The translations under genes and the position numbers were made by a program. Shown in pieces: positions 25,288-37,736 of a DNA stretch of 64,000 nt; the stretch's first letter is position 1, and each line of letters starts with the position of its first letter. The notes under the pieces are model-generated. The model ran no database searches and was not told the DNA's origin. It saw only the letters and a list, made by a program, of their open reading frames with translations. The stretch is from HT1-32 sp040219025 (GTDB taxonomy: Bacteria; Pseudomonadota; Alphaproteobacteria; Rhodospirillales; HT1-32), in the NCBI GenBank assembly GCA_040219025.1, contig JAVJTE010000020.1, forward strand, positions 62,001 to 126,000. Direction: 5' to 3'.

Positions 25288-27057
25288 TCAGGCCCGGCCC
25301 TTGTCTTCCGCCCGCAGGCGGCGAAGGGCGGCATTATAGCTGTTCAGGACATCAAGTTCATGAACAAAACCGACGACCTCCAGCGAGTCCTCGCTGGCGA
25401 TCACCGGCAGATGTTCCTCGCCGGTATCCTCCATGATCTTCAGGGCCGCCTCGATATCATCATCGGCGCAGAGTGCCGGCGGATGCTGCCGGGCCACGTC
25501 ACCCGCATTGACGATTCCGTCAATCGAATGGTCGAACGCCACTTCCCGCAGGTCGGACAGCATGATGGTGCCGAACAGCCGTTCCTTGTCATCAATGACA
25601 AACAACTCGCCATGCGGTGCGACACAGAGCAGACCGCGCACCTGTTCAATATCGGCGGAGGTATGGACGGTCACGAAATCGGATTTCATGATATCGCGGA
25701 CATGGGTGGATTTCACCAGCCGGCGCTCGCGCCCGCCCTCCAGACTGATGCCTTTGCGCACCAGCATCATCTCGAAGAAGCTGCGGCCATGGAACTGGTC
25801 GGTGACGACCGAGGCGATAACCGCGCCGACCAGCACGGCAATCGTGATCGAGTAGTCACCGGTCATTTCAAAGATGATCAGGGTGGTGGAGATCGGGGCA
25901 CCCAGCACCGCACTTGCCGTCGCACCCATGCCGACCAGTGTATAGGCCCCGTGGCCGGATGACAGATGCGGGAAGAAGCCGGTCGCAATCACGCCGAACG
26001 CCCCGCCCAGCATCGCCCCCATCACCAGCGCGGGAGAGAACACGCCACCGCCGAAACCACAGCCCAGACTGATCGCGGTTGCCGCCGTCTTTGCCACCAG
26101 TATGGCGATCAGCAGCCACAGCCCCAGCCGGTCATTCAGCGCCAGATCCGTGGTTTCGTAGCCGACCCCCAGCACATGCGGAAACCAGATGGCAATCAGG
26201 CCCACCGCAACACCGCCGGCTGCCGGACGGAGCCAGACCGGGATCGGTGTCTTCTTCACCACATCTTCGGCAATGGTCACGGATTTCATGAAACTGATGG
26301 CGAGCACAGCGCTGCAGATACCCAGCAGGGCAAACGCGGGAAATTCCCAGAACGACCGGATATCGTACACCGGCAGCACAAAGGCCGGGAAATCCCCGAA
26401 CCAGCTGCGCGTCACCAGCGTTCCGGTGACGCTGGCAATCACCACCGGCGCAAAAGCCCGCAAGGCATAATGCCCGACCACCACCTCATGCGCGAACAGG
26501 GCACCGGCCAGCGGTGCGTTGAAGCTGGCGGCAACGGCGGACGCAACCCCGCATCCCAGCAGGGTCCGCATGTTGGTCCGGCGCAATCGCAGCCGGCTGG
26601 AGATAACCGACGCCAGCACCGCACCGAGATGCACAGCCGGTCCCTCACGTCCGACAGAGGCACCCGAGCCAATCGAAATGACACTGGCGAAAAAAGCCGC
26701 CACCCCGGATTTCGCCGTCATCTGGCCGTCTTTCAGGGCAGCGGCTTCAACCACATCGGTGACCGCCTGCGGACCGGACTTCGGCATGACATATTTGAAG
26801 AACAGACCAATGGTCAGCCCGCCGAGAGCCGGTGCGATGAGAATACGCCACCAGGAAAGGTCCTGCGCAAAGCTGACGACCTGCTCTGAAGAAAAGCCCA
26901 TATAGAGCTGCTGAACCAGGGAGATCGCCTCGCGCAGGGCCACAGCCCCGGCGGCGGCGGCACCACCCACGACAAGCGCCAGTGCCGCCATCACAAGCTG
27001 GTCGTTCCGGAAGAAACGCCGCAACATAATCAGGCTGTATCCAGGCTTCCAGCGCAC
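25288..27057 (-). CDS. ClC-family chloride channel/antiporter with C-terminal CBS domains
   Basis: 589-residue membrane protein. The ClC selectivity elements are GSGAS (usual GSGIP), GREGP with the gating glutamate (near residue 135) and GGGVFSPALVMG near 345. About 10-12 membrane helices occupy residues 20-440; two CBS domains follow (about 455-580, containing VHELDVLNSYNAALR), which probably bind nucleotides. Start is GTG at 27057 with GGGAG eight bases upstream; ATG at 27027 has no ribosome binding site. Transport type (channel or H+/Cl- exchange) depends on a second, inner glutamate I cannot place with certainty. Confidence 0.9.
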   Translation of the reverse strand: MRWKPGYSLIMLRRFFRNDQLVMAALALVVGGAAAAGAVALREAISLVQQLYMGFSSEQVVSFAQDLSWWRILIAPALGGLTIGLFFKYVMPKSGPQAVTDVVEAAALKDGQMTAKSGVAAFFASVISIGSGASVGREGPAVHLGAVLASVISSRLRLRRTNMRTLLGCGVASAVAASFNAPLAGALFAHEVVVGHYALRAFAPVVIASVTGTLVTRSWFGDFPAFVLPVYDIRSFWEFPAFALLGICSAVLAISFMKSVTIAEDVVKKTPIPVWLRPAAGGVAVGLIAIWFPHVLGVGYETTDLALNDRLGLWLLIAILVAKTAATAISLGCGFGGGVFSPALVMGAMLGGAFGVIATGFFPHLSSGHGAYTLVGMGATASAVLGAPISTTLIIFEMTGDYSITIAVLVGAVIASVVTDQFHGRSFFEMMLVRKGISLEGGRERRLVKSTHVRDIMKSDFVTVHTSADIEQVRGLLCVAPHGELFVIDDKERLFGTIMLSDLREVAFDHSIDGIVNAGDVARQHPPALCADDDIEAALKIMEDTGEEHLPVIASEDSLEVVGFVHELDVLNSYNAALRRLRAEDKGRA

Positions 27058-27129
27058 TCTGTCGGCTCCCGCGCCGGTGACGAACTTTGTTCAGTTAACA
27101 ACAAGCCGATGAAAAAAGCCTTAGCGACG

Positions 27130-28224
27130 TCAGGCCGTATCCTTCAGGTCAAGGGCACCCTCATCCAGATCAACCTCGGACTTGACCTGATTGCGTCCGC
27201 TGTGCTTGGCGAGATAGAGCGCCTCGTCCGCGCGCTGGATCCATTGTGACAGGGGTTCACCATAACGATACTTCGCCGCACCGAGAGACAGGGTGATCGT
27301 ACCGAGATCGGTGCCGTTCTTCCGGTTCACCATCTTCTTGGAAGCGAGACGCTCCCGAAGCTGGTTGCCGACCTTGATCGCCTCGTCCAGCTTGGTTTTC
27401 GGCAGCACGATGCCAAATTCCTCGCCGCCATAGCGGGCGGCGGTATCCTGTCCCTTGACGCATTCCGTCATGGTGCGGGCAACCAGTTTCAGCACCTGAT
27501 CGCCCATCTGGTGACCATGGGTATCATTGAATTTCTTGAAAAAATCGATGTCTGACATGAGCAGGCAAAGGTCAGTGCCCGCCTCCATTGCCTGACCGGC
27601 TTCATCCCGGATGGTGGCGTCGAAAAGTTTGCGGTTGGCAATGCCGGTCAGGGCATCGGTCATCGCTTCCTTGCGCATGTTGATGAGGTCGGCCTTCAGC
27701 TGCCGGATTTCCTGGCTTGAGGCGCTCAGTTCGGTCTCAAGCTGATCGTTGACTTCCTTCATCTGGCGGGTTTCGCTCAGAATGCTGGAAACCATTTTCT
27801 TCACATCACCGCCCGACCCCTTTTCCAGGCCGCCGGAGAAATTCTCCAGCGCCTCGCCGTAGCGTTCGGCCCCTTCGGTGCTCTGCCCCATCTGGGTCGC
27901 CAGCTGGGCCATCATGGTCTCGAACTTCTTTGCCGCCGTATTCAGCCGGTCGGATTCTTTCTGGAAACTGAAGAACTTTGAGTGCAATTCATCATTCACA
28001 CGGGACGTGAATTCGCGTTCGTTGCTGATCAGTATGTCGATGGTTCGCTTCAGATCGGGAAACTTCTCCGAGACATAGCAATACCAGACCATGAAATTCG
28101 ATGGTGTTTTGGGGACATTGAACTGTTCCATCCGGGCAAACGCCGCTGCGGAATATTCTTCCGCCTGTTCGAGACTATCGGAAAACTCCACGTCTATCTC
28201 GTCCCTATCTCGTTCATTACCCAA
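27130..28224 (-). CDS. Diguanylate cyclase (GGDEF), cytoplasmic
   Basis: 364-residue c-di-GMP synthase. The catalytic motif is GGEEF at residues 266-270. The product-inhibition I-site, normally RxxD five residues before it, reads KGQD (257-260), so feedback control may be weakened. The N-terminal half (about 1-185) is soluble and mostly coiled coil, with no membrane helix or known sensor domain; residues 35-60 contain the conserved-looking PSNFMVWYCYVS. The start is TTG at 28224 preceded by GGGGGA; no in-frame ATG occurs before residue 32. It lies between the ClC gene and a thioesterase gene with no shared operon sign. Confidence 0.9.
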   Translation of the reverse strand: MGNERDRDEIDVEFSDSLEQAEEYSAAAFARMEQFNVPKTPSNFMVWYCYVSEKFPDLKRTIDILISNEREFTSRVNDELHSKFFSFQKESDRLNTAAKKFETMMAQLATQMGQSTEGAERYGEALENFSGGLEKGSGGDVKKMVSSILSETRQMKEVNDQLETELSASSQEIRQLKADLINMRKEAMTDALTGIANRKLFDATIRDEAGQAMEAGTDLCLLMSDIDFFKKFNDTHGHQMGDQVLKLVARTMTECVKGQDTAARYGGEEFGIVLPKTKLDEAIKVGNQLRERLASKKMVNRKNGTDLGTITLSLGAAKYRYGEPLSQWIQRADEALYLAKHSGRNQVKSEVDLDEGALDLKDTA

Positions 28225-28295
28225 ATATCCCCCTGATTCCTAGATTACGCCATGTCACCGTGAGGCCAAGCCTCTTTTCGATCACACAGAACGCA

Positions 28296-28778
28296 TTACC
28301 CGGACTTTATACCAATCTGCCGTCCTGCCTTGTCCGGCCAGGTCAATTTTCCGTGTGCCGCATGAATTTGCTGCAGTTTTTTACCCGGCATCTCACCCCA
28401 GTCGACACTGCGGCGACGCCCGAGATCAACATGCACAATGATGATGTCGGTCGATGCGGCAAGATAGCCGGCGTCTTCATGAAACATCTGGTGAAACAGG
28501 TGAACCCGCTTTTCATTCAGGTCGAGCAGCCGGGTTGTCACGTACAAAGGCGCCCCTTCATGCAGCTCGCGCAGATAGTTCACGTGGGTTTCCGCGACGA
28601 AGATCGAACAGTTCGTTTCCTGCCGGTAGGATTCATCAACCCCGACATGGTCGAAAAAGCTGTCTGTCGCCTGATCGAATGCGAGAACATAATAGGGTAC
28701 ATTCATGTGGCCATTGCAATCGATCCACCCGGGCTGCACCTTCGTGCGATACTGACTGAAAGGCTGGTTCTCTGTCAT
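28296..28778 (-). CDS. Hotdog-fold acyl-CoA thioesterase family protein
   Basis: 160-residue enzyme of the 4-hydroxybenzoyl-CoA thioesterase/FadM-like hotdog group. The family core DCNGHMNVPYYV lies near residues 20-31, with the helix-start aspartate. It is followed by the typical NYLRELHEGAPLYV region. It should hydrolyse an acyl-CoA, perhaps linked to carnitine or aromatic degradation in homologues. The BASS transporter gene starts divergently 94 bases away. The specific substrate is not predictable. Confidence 0.83.
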   Translation of the reverse strand: MTENQPFSQYRTKVQPGWIDCNGHMNVPYYVLAFDQATDSFFDHVGVDESYRQETNCSIFVAETHVNYLRELHEGAPLYVTTRLLDLNEKRVHLFHQMFHEDAGYLAASTDIIIVHVDLGRRRSVDWGEMPGKKLQQIHAAHGKLTWPDKAGRQIGIKSG

Positions 28779-28872
28779 GTCCCGAGAGTATCAATTCAGC
28801 CCGTTCAGGCACAGGCCAAATCGGCTGGCCGGCTGACAGGAGGGTAGGGCCATTCTGCAAATTCTGGGCTTC

Positions 28873-29778
28873 ATGGGCGCACATGCCGCCCGGTTTCTGG
28901 CGGTCGGTGTTTTTGTCGGCCTGCTGTTTCCGCCGGTCGCAACACTGCTGAAACCCCTGCTGGCGCCCGCGGTGGCGCTGCTGCTGTCTGTTGCCATGGT
29001 CCGGATCGACTGGGGTCAGGTGCTGATCCACGGACGGCGGTTACGGCTCAGCCTCACGGCATTGCTCTGGCTGACCGTCATTTCACCGGTTGTCACCTGG
29101 CTGATCTGCCGGGCGATTGATCTGCCGCCCGCTTTCACCACCGCGCTGGTACTGATGGCCGCGGCACCGCCGGTTACCTCATCAATCGCCATTGCCCTGA
29201 TCGCCCGGCTGGATGCGGCTCTTGTGCTGCTGGGGACCCTGTCGGCCACCCTGCTTGTGCCGCTGACCCTGCCGCCGCTGTCGCTGGAACTGCTGGGCCT
29301 GCCGATTGAACTCTCCGTTCCGGAACTGTCCGGACGCCTGGCACTGATGGTCGGCAGTGCGCTTCTCGGCTCCATTCTGATCCGGCGCCTGCTGGGCAGG
29401 GAAGGCCTGGTGCGCCATGCCGAGGCACTGGACGGAGTGACTGTGGTACTCATGCTGACATTCGGCATTGCCATCATGGACGGTGTCACCGACGCCGCTT
29501 TCGCTGACCCGCTTTTCGTCATGACCTGTGTGGCGATTTCCTTCATCGCCAATATCGGACTGCAACTGATCGGAGCGGCCAGCTTTTTCTGGCTGGGATG
29601 GCGGGGGGCAATCTCCATGGCGCTGCCGTCCGGCAATCGCAATATGGGACTGCTGCTGTCAGTGCTCGGCAGCAGCGCCGACCCGGAGGCAGCGCTGTAC
29701 TTCGCCATCGGGCAGCTGCCGATTTACATGCTGCCCGCCATCCTCGCCCCGGTCTATCGCCGCGCCGCTCAGCGGTAG
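28873..29778 (+). CDS. Bile acid:sodium symporter (BASS) family transporter
   Basis: 301-residue membrane protein with about 9-10 hydrophobic segments. The family features are the crossover-region MAAAPPVTSS near residue 96-105 and SGNRNMGLLLSVLG near 252-265. BASS proteins move organic acids with sodium; the substrate here is unknown. The ATG at 28873 lacks a nearby Shine-Dalgarno; GGAGGG lies about 30 bases upstream, so a rare upstream start (ATT or CTG) is possible. Its last 10 bases overlap the end of the convergent M24 gene. Confidence 0.8.
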   Translation: MGAHAARFLAVGVFVGLLFPPVATLLKPLLAPAVALLLSVAMVRIDWGQVLIHGRRLRLSLTALLWLTVISPVVTWLICRAIDLPPAFTTALVLMAAAPPVTSSIAIALIARLDAALVLLGTLSATLLVPLTLPPLSLELLGLPIELSVPELSGRLALMVGSALLGSILIRRLLGREGLVRHAEALDGVTVVLMLTFGIAIMDGVTDAAFADPLFVMTCVAISFIANIGLQLIGAASFFWLGWRGAISMALPSGNRNMGLLLSVLGSSADPEAALYFAIGQLPIYMLPAILAPVYRRAAQR

Positions 29779-30932
29779 ACGATGTCCTGACTGTAGGGGG
29801 TCAGCAGTTCATATCCGGTTTCGGTGACACGGATACATTCACTGAACACCACGCCGCCTTCACCCGGATATTTGATGTCCGGAATCAGGTGGAACACCAT
29901 GTTCGGCTTCAGCACCAGCGGATCACCCTCGCGCAGCGACGCAATCCGGCCTTCGCCCCAGTCCGGCGGGAAGCCGATACCGATGGCGTAACCGGTGCGG
30001 TGGCGGAAGCCCTCGGCGAATCCGGCCTTCTCGATCACATCGCGGGCGGCCCGGTCGACATCGCCGGAGGTCGCCCCCGGTTTGATGGCCGCCAGACCGG
30101 CATTCAGGGAATCACGCGATGCCAGTGCCATATCCACCCAGCGCTGGTCCGGCTTGCCGATGATTGCGGTCCGCGACAGCATCGCGTTGTAGCGTTCATA
30201 GGTGCCGCCTGCCTCGATATAGAACACATCATTATCGCGGATCGGGCGGCGTTTGGCGCATTCAAAGGCTGTTCCCGCCGCAATACCGGTGACGAACTGG
30301 GCGGAATGCCCGAGATATTCACTGCCCGCCTTGTGCAGTCCGTAATGACCGGCTGCCGATACATCATTGTCGGTCGCACCCGGCCGGATTGCCTCCATCG
30401 CCGCCGTCATCGAGGCGGCACAGCATTCACCGGCCCGCTTGATATAGGCGACCTCGGCATCCGACTTGATCATCCGGACCTGCTCGACAATGCCGGAGCA
30501 GTCAACCGGCTCCCGGCCCAGTCGGGCAACCAGATCGCGGTACTGTTTCACCGAGAAGAACCAGGCATCGTCCTGGCTGGCAATCCGTGCATTCTGCAGG
30601 CCGTATTTTTCCAGGCAGCGCCAGGTCGCATCAAAGACGTTCTCGGTATCCTGATAGCCCTCGACATTGTCGAACCAGGCCATGATCCGCACCGTGTCGG
30701 TGTTCAGATAGCGGGTCAGGATGAAGGGTTCGCCATCAACCGGCAGAAACATCATCTGGAAGGTGAAGTAGCCGAGGGAGTGGTAGCCGGAGAGGTAATA
30801 GATATTCTCCGGCGAGGTCAGCAGCAGAACGTCAACACCTGCTTCCTGCATCCGCCGGCGCACGGCATCATTGCGCGCCCTGAATTCCCCGACAGAGAAA
30901 GGCAGGGGATACAGATCTTCCATGGTCGTCAT
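29769..30932 (-). CDS. M24-family (pita-bread) hydrolase, creatinase/ectoine-hydrolase-like
   Basis: 387 residues from ATG at 30932, chosen because GAAGGAG lies six bases upstream; an ATG 12 codons earlier lacks one. The N-terminal creatinase domain (about 1-145) and C-terminal pita-bread domain (about 150-385) are complete. Of the five metal ligands of M24 peptidases four appear replaced: IEAGG for the first Asp, Met for the second, TGYAIG for the His motif, FHLIPD for the first Glu; only SECIRV keeps the last Glu. This pattern plus GFPPDWGEG recalls metal-free creatinase and ectoine hydrolase DoeA. It may cleave a C-N bond in a small amide rather than Xaa-Pro peptides. No ectoine genes are nearby. 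Confidence 0.82.
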   Translation of the reverse strand: MTTMEDLYPLPFSVGEFRARNDAVRRRMQEAGVDVLLLTSPENIYYLSGYHSLGYFTFQMMFLPVDGEPFILTRYLNTDTVRIMAWFDNVEGYQDTENVFDATWRCLEKYGLQNARIASQDDAWFFSVKQYRDLVARLGREPVDCSGIVEQVRMIKSDAEVAYIKRAGECCAASMTAAMEAIRPGATDNDVSAAGHYGLHKAGSEYLGHSAQFVTGIAAGTAFECAKRRPIRDNDVFYIEAGGTYERYNAMLSRTAIIGKPDQRWVDMALASRDSLNAGLAAIKPGATSGDVDRAARDVIEKAGFAEGFRHRTGYAIGIGFPPDWGEGRIASLREGDPLVLKPNMVFHLIPDIKYPGEGGVVFSECIRVTETGYELLTPYSQDIVYR

Positions 30933-30986
30933 GATGGCTCCTTCGGGATATGAATTCAGAGATGACATGCCGGGGCGGCCCCGACA

Positions 30987-31955
30987 TCAGGATGCAGGAT
31001 GCTTCTTTGACTTGTAGACATCAATAGCTGACGAGATATCCGAGGCGAAAGCCGCCTTCTCGCGATCCGGATGAAAGGCTGTCTGAATGGCCTGTGACAC
31101 CGGCAATAACAGTTTCAGATCTTTCGGGGGCGGATTGCGCCAGTCGTTCATCACCGCCGTGGCAACCCGTATCAGGGTCAGGGACAGATCCGATATATGC
31201 TCGAATTCGGTGCCTTCCATACGGCGGCTGAGATCGCGTGCCGCCTCCAGCAGACTCGCCAGATGCTCTTCGATTTCCTCGTCGATGTTCCCCTTTTCAT
31301 AGGCATCCATGACAAGACGGACCTGCATTGCACCCTGGAAGGACAGCCGTTCCATTTTCTGTTCGTTGATCACCCGCACCGTCGCGTCGATCTTCTCCTG
31401 AACCTCTTCCAGATTCTGCTCTCCCGTCGCCTTGGCGGCCAGAACATTGGGCACTATCGTCAGCGGCACCTTTGAATCCCGGTCGGCCAGTTTACGGCGG
31501 TCCGGCCCGATGTAATCCGAGGTCACAACGAAGGGTTTGCGGGCCCGGATCAGAACCCGGATACGGTCTTTCAGCTGCTGAACGGAGATCGGCTTGGCCA
31601 GCAGCTCGTCAGCGCCCGATTCCACCACCGCCCGCACGATATCCTTGCTGGCCTCCCAGGTGGTACAGATGATCGGCACAAACGGGTTCGATCCGACCCA
31701 GTTATGGCGGATCTGGTTGATCAGCTTGCAAATCTCGCCGGGCGGCAGGTCAACATCGACAATCGCCAGATCAGGAATAGCTTTTGTCCAGTCGTCGCGG
31801 AATTCCTCCGCCGTTTTCGGCGACCGGATGTCGCGGATACCGATATCCTGCAGCGCAGAACGGACCATCGACCTGACAGGGTCGGATGGCTCGGCCAGCA
31901 GTACGCTGACCTCGCTGAAGCCCATTTTAGAAAGATCGTTGGTTTCCGGAACCAT
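30987..31955 (-). CDS. Response regulator with CheY-like receiver and unassigned C-terminal domain
   Basis: 322 residues. The receiver domain (about 15-138) has the acidic pocket AEPSD, phospho-acceptor aspartate near 67 in AIVDVDLP, and the conserved lysine in LLAKPIS near 120. The C-terminal half (about 180-320) is helical and shows no DNA-binding, GGDEF or HD motif that I recognise. No kinase is adjacent, so it is an orphan regulator. It may act through protein contacts. The gap to the downstream M24 gene is 54 bases, so they could share a message. Confidence 0.8.
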   Translation of the reverse strand: MVPETNDLSKMGFSEVSVLLAEPSDPVRSMVRSALQDIGIRDIRSPKTAEEFRDDWTKAIPDLAIVDVDLPPGEICKLINQIRHNWVGSNPFVPIICTTWEASKDIVRAVVESGADELLAKPISVQQLKDRIRVLIRARKPFVVTSDYIGPDRRKLADRDSKVPLTIVPNVLAAKATGEQNLEEVQEKIDATVRVINEQKMERLSFQGAMQVRLVMDAYEKGNIDEEIEEHLASLLEAARDLSRRMEGTEFEHISDLSLTLIRVATAVMNDWRNPPPKDLKLLLPVSQAIQTAFHPDREKAAFASDISSAIDVYKSKKHPAS

Positions 31956-32050
31956 GCCGCCCGATCAGCTAGCCGTCATTTACCCCTGCAGGCACCATAG
32001 GGACGGTCCCGCAATCTGGCAAACGTCGCAGCGGGTGTATCGTCGTGATC

Positions 32051-34695
<2,645 letters not shown>

Positions 34696-34699
<4 letters not shown>

Positions 34700-35760
34700 G
34701 CCACCACCTCGAAGGCTTCAAGTCCGGACAGGCGCAGCCGCGAGGGCACCTCCGGGATAATGCGTGGTGCAAAGGGGCGAACTGCTTCTGCAATACTGCG
34801 GATATGGTCCGGTGTCGTACCGCAACAGCCGCCGACAATATTCACCAGCCCGGATTTCGCCCATTCCCCGAGATGTTCTGCCGTGGTTTCCGGACGTTCG
34901 TCATACTCACCCAGCTCGTTCGGCAGGCCGGCATTCGGATAGGCGCTGACCCGTGTATCGGCGACACGCGACAGATCGGCGACATGCGCCCGCAGGTCAG
35001 CCGCCCCGAAGGCGCAGTTCAGACCGACGGCGAAGGGGCGGGTATGGCGGACCGAGTTCCAGAAAGCACCAACCGTCTGCCCCGACAGGTTGCGCCCGGA
35101 CATGTCGGTCACCGTTACCGAAATGATGACCGGCAGGCGTGCCCCCCGGCTTTCATAAACTTCCTCGATCGCGAACAGGGCGGCCTTGGCATTCAGCGTA
35201 TCAAAAATCGTCTCGACCATCAGAATGTCCGAGCCGCCGTCAATAAGGCCGTTCGCGGCCTCGCTGTAGACACCGACCAGTTCATCGAACGAGGTATTGC
35301 GAAATCCCGGATCCTCGACCTTCGGCGAGACCGAGGCTGTCCGGTTGGTCGGGCCCATGGCACCGGCGACAAATCGTGGCCGGCCGTCAGCGGCTTCAGC
35401 GGCGACCGCCGCCTTGCGGGCGATCCTTGCGCCTTCGACGTTGATTTCGTAGGCGGCGTCCTGCAGGCCGTAATCCGCCTGCGACAGCCGGTTGGCATTG
35501 AAGGTATTCGTCTCGACGATATCCGAGCCGGCATCAAAATAGGCCCGGTGAATGCCTTCGATGGCGTCGGGCTGTGTGAGGTTCAGCAGGTCGTTATTGC
35601 CTTTCAGGTCGCTCGGATGATCCGCGAACCGTGCCCCCCGGAAGTCGGCTTCCGACAGCCTGAGGCTCTGAATCATCGTACCCATGGCACCGTCCAGCAC
35701 CAGAATGCCGTCACGGGCCGCCGTATCCAGACGTGCAGCGATATCTGTTTCGCGGGTCAT
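34696..35760 (-). CDS. metH: Methionine synthase, homocysteine-binding domain (MetH N-terminal part)
   Basis: 354-residue zinc enzyme domain that binds and activates homocysteine for methylation. The zinc cysteines are in GLNCAFG (near residue 240) and GGCCGTTP (near 315), and DGAMGTMIQ near 23 is the family N-terminal signature. In E. coli this domain and the rest of MetH form one chain; here they are two genes with a four-base overlap, a split known from several Alphaproteobacteria. It sits directly downstream of metF with ATGA at 35757. The two parts must assemble in trans. Confidence 0.94.
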
Positions 35761-36710
35761 GCGGTCTGCCCTCCGTTCTCCGGTCCGGCGTTTGGCCGCA
35801 CACCCAGCATGTGACAGATGGCGTAGGACAGCTCGGCCCGGTTCAATGTGTAGAAATGGAATTCAAAAACCCCGTTCGCCATCAGCAGCTGACAGGTCTG
35901 CGCCGCCAGCGAGGCGGCAACCAGACGGCAGGTCTCCGGGTCGTCATCAATCCCCTCGAACAGGTCATGCACCCAGTCGGGGATCGCCGTGCCACAAGCC
36001 GCAGCGAAACTTTTCAGGCGGCCGAAATTTGTCACCGGCAGAATGCCCGGCGTGATCGGAATGGTAATGCCCGCCGCTGCCGCCCGGTCGCGAAAGCGCA
36101 GGAAGACTTCCGGGTCAAAGAAGAACTGGGTGATCGCCCGGCTGGCACCGGCATCGATCTTGCGCTTCAGATTGTCGAGATCCGAGTCCGCATCACGGGC
36201 TTCCGGGTGAACTTCCGGATAGGCCGCGACCGTAATGTCAAAGTCGGCAACGCGCTTCAGGCCGGAAACCAGGTCAACCGCGAAGGGATAGCCGCCGGGA
36301 TGCGGCTCATAGGCCTTGCCGATGGTCGGTGCGTCACCACGCAGGGCAACGATATGCCGTACCCCGGCCTCCCAGTAATCACGGGCAACGGCGTCGACTT
36401 CCTCGCGGGTCGCTGCGACACAGGTCAGATGCGCCGCCGGTTTCAACGAGGTTTCCTCAACCAGGCGGCGGACAATGCTGTGGGTCCGGTCCCGGGTTGA
36501 GCCCCCCGCACCATAGGTCACCGACACGAATTCCGGGCCCAGCGATTCGAGCCGACGGGCTGCAGTCAGCAGGGAAGCTTCCAGCGCATCGGTCTTCGGC
36601 GGGAAAAACTCGAAGGAAACCGTTGGCGGTTCAGGCGTTCCCTGAAAGGAAAGCTCAAACGGCCAGGTCACGGTATTCTTCAGATCGCGTTCAGAGGTCG
36701 AGGCGTTCAT
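35757..36710 (-). CDS. metF: Methylenetetrahydrofolate reductase
   Basis: 317-residue FAD enzyme that makes 5-methyl-THF, the methyl donor for MetH. Family motifs: FEFFPPKTD (near residue 33, with catalytic glutamate), FVSVTYGAGGSTRDRT (near 61-76), HIVALRGDAP (near 119-128) and QFFFDPEVF (near 193). It overlaps both neighbours by four bases, so regulator, metF and both metH parts form one tight operon. Product and next enzyme in the pathway are encoded side by side. Confidence 0.96.
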   Translation of the reverse strand: MNASTSERDLKNTVTWPFELSFQGTPEPPTVSFEFFPPKTDALEASLLTAARRLESLGPEFVSVTYGAGGSTRDRTHSIVRRLVEETSLKPAAHLTCVAATREEVDAVARDYWEAGVRHIVALRGDAPTIGKAYEPHPGGYPFAVDLVSGLKRVADFDITVAAYPEVHPEARDADSDLDNLKRKIDAGASRAITQFFFDPEVFLRFRDRAAAAGITIPITPGILPVTNFGRLKSFAAACGTAIPDWVHDLFEGIDDDPETCRLVAASLAAQTCQLLMANGVFEFHFYTLNRAELSYAICHMLGVRPNAGPENGGQTA

Positions 36711-37711
36711 CGGTGCAACTTTGTAACGTTTTCATGTTCGGAACTGTCGTCTTCGGTCCGGTCATCACCGATCCGGGTCGCAGACCAGAGCGCCACTGTC
36801 AACGGGTCACCCGGCAGATGAACCGTCCGGTGCGGTGTCAGGCCGGCCTGACGGAACCAGCTTTCAATCACCTCGTCGGCAAAGCCGAGTCGGCGGTGAT
36901 AATGGGCATCACGCAGGTCTTCGAGCTCGTGCGGTGCAAAATCAACAACGATCAGCTGACCGCCCGGGCGCAGAACCCGCGCCGCCTCGGCAATCGCCAC
37001 GTCCGGATGTTCGGCGTAATGCAGCACCTGATGAATCACCGCAATGCTGAAAGTCGCATCCGCCATCGGTAATTCATACATGTCACCCTGACGCAGCGAC
37101 CAGTTGCTGAGCGGGGTGTTCTCCAGATTGGAACGGGCCACGGTCAGCATGTCGCGCGAGGTGTCGACACCGACCGCCCGGCTGCTGCGCTCTCCGAACA
37201 GGGCAATCATGCGTCCGGTGCCGGTGCCGATATCGAGAAAATCTTCAACCCCGTCGACCGGCAGCAGATCGGCAATCGCCTCTTCGACCCTCAGGTCGCC
37301 AACATGCAGGGACCGGATCATGTCCCACTGCTTTGCATTCTGGCGGAAATATTCATCGGCCAGGGCTGAACGTTCTGTCTTCACGGCTTCCAGCCGTTCC
37401 CGGTCGCGACGGATGACGGGGTCATCTTCCGGCAGCAGACCGATCAGCGCACCTGCCAGGGCACCCGGCCCGAGGCCGCCGCTGCGGGGATGCTGGGCCA
37501 GCCGGTAATAGGCCCAGCTGCCTTCGCGGTGACGCTCCAGCAATCCGGCATCACACAACACTTTCAGATGCCGCGAGACCCTGGGCTGGCTCTGACCGAC
37601 GATCCGCACCAGATCACTGACCGCCAGTTCAGAATCGGCACAAAGCGCCAACAGACGAAGCCGGCTGGGCTCTGCCGAGGCCCGCAAGGCGGCAAGAAGC
37701 TGATCAAGCAT
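36707..37711 (-). CDS. ArsR-type regulator fused to a SAM-dependent methyltransferase domain
   Basis: 334 residues from ATG at 37711, preferred because TTGGAG lies six bases upstream. The N-terminal winged helix (about 1-95) includes ELAVSDLVRIVGQSQPRVSRHLKVL, of which QPRVSRHLKVL is the recognition helix; no metal-binding ELCVCDL cysteine motif is present. The C-terminal domain (about 130-310) is a class I methyltransferase with motif I FLDIGTGTGRM near 168. In Proteobacteria such fusions beside metF/metH act as SAH/SAM-responsive repressors (SahR-type). Here it heads the metF-metH operon, and a 20-bp near-palindrome lies 26-45 bases before its ATG, so autoregulation is likely. Confidence 0.87.
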   Translation of the reverse strand: MLDQLLAALRASAEPSRLRLLALCADSELAVSDLVRIVGQSQPRVSRHLKVLCDAGLLERHREGSWAYYRLAQHPRSGGLGPGALAGALIGLLPEDDPVIRRDRERLEAVKTERSALADEYFRQNAKQWDMIRSLHVGDLRVEEAIADLLPVDGVEDFLDIGTGTGRMIALFGERSSRAVGVDTSRDMLTVARSNLENTPLSNWSLRQGDMYELPMADATFSIAVIHQVLHYAEHPDVAIAEAARVLRPGGQLIVVDFAPHELEDLRDAHYHRRLGFADEVIESWFRQAGLTPHRTVHLPGDPLTVALWSATRIGDDRTEDDSSEHENVTKLHR

Positions 37712-37736
37712 CGCATGCTCCAATAATTCTATGCCG

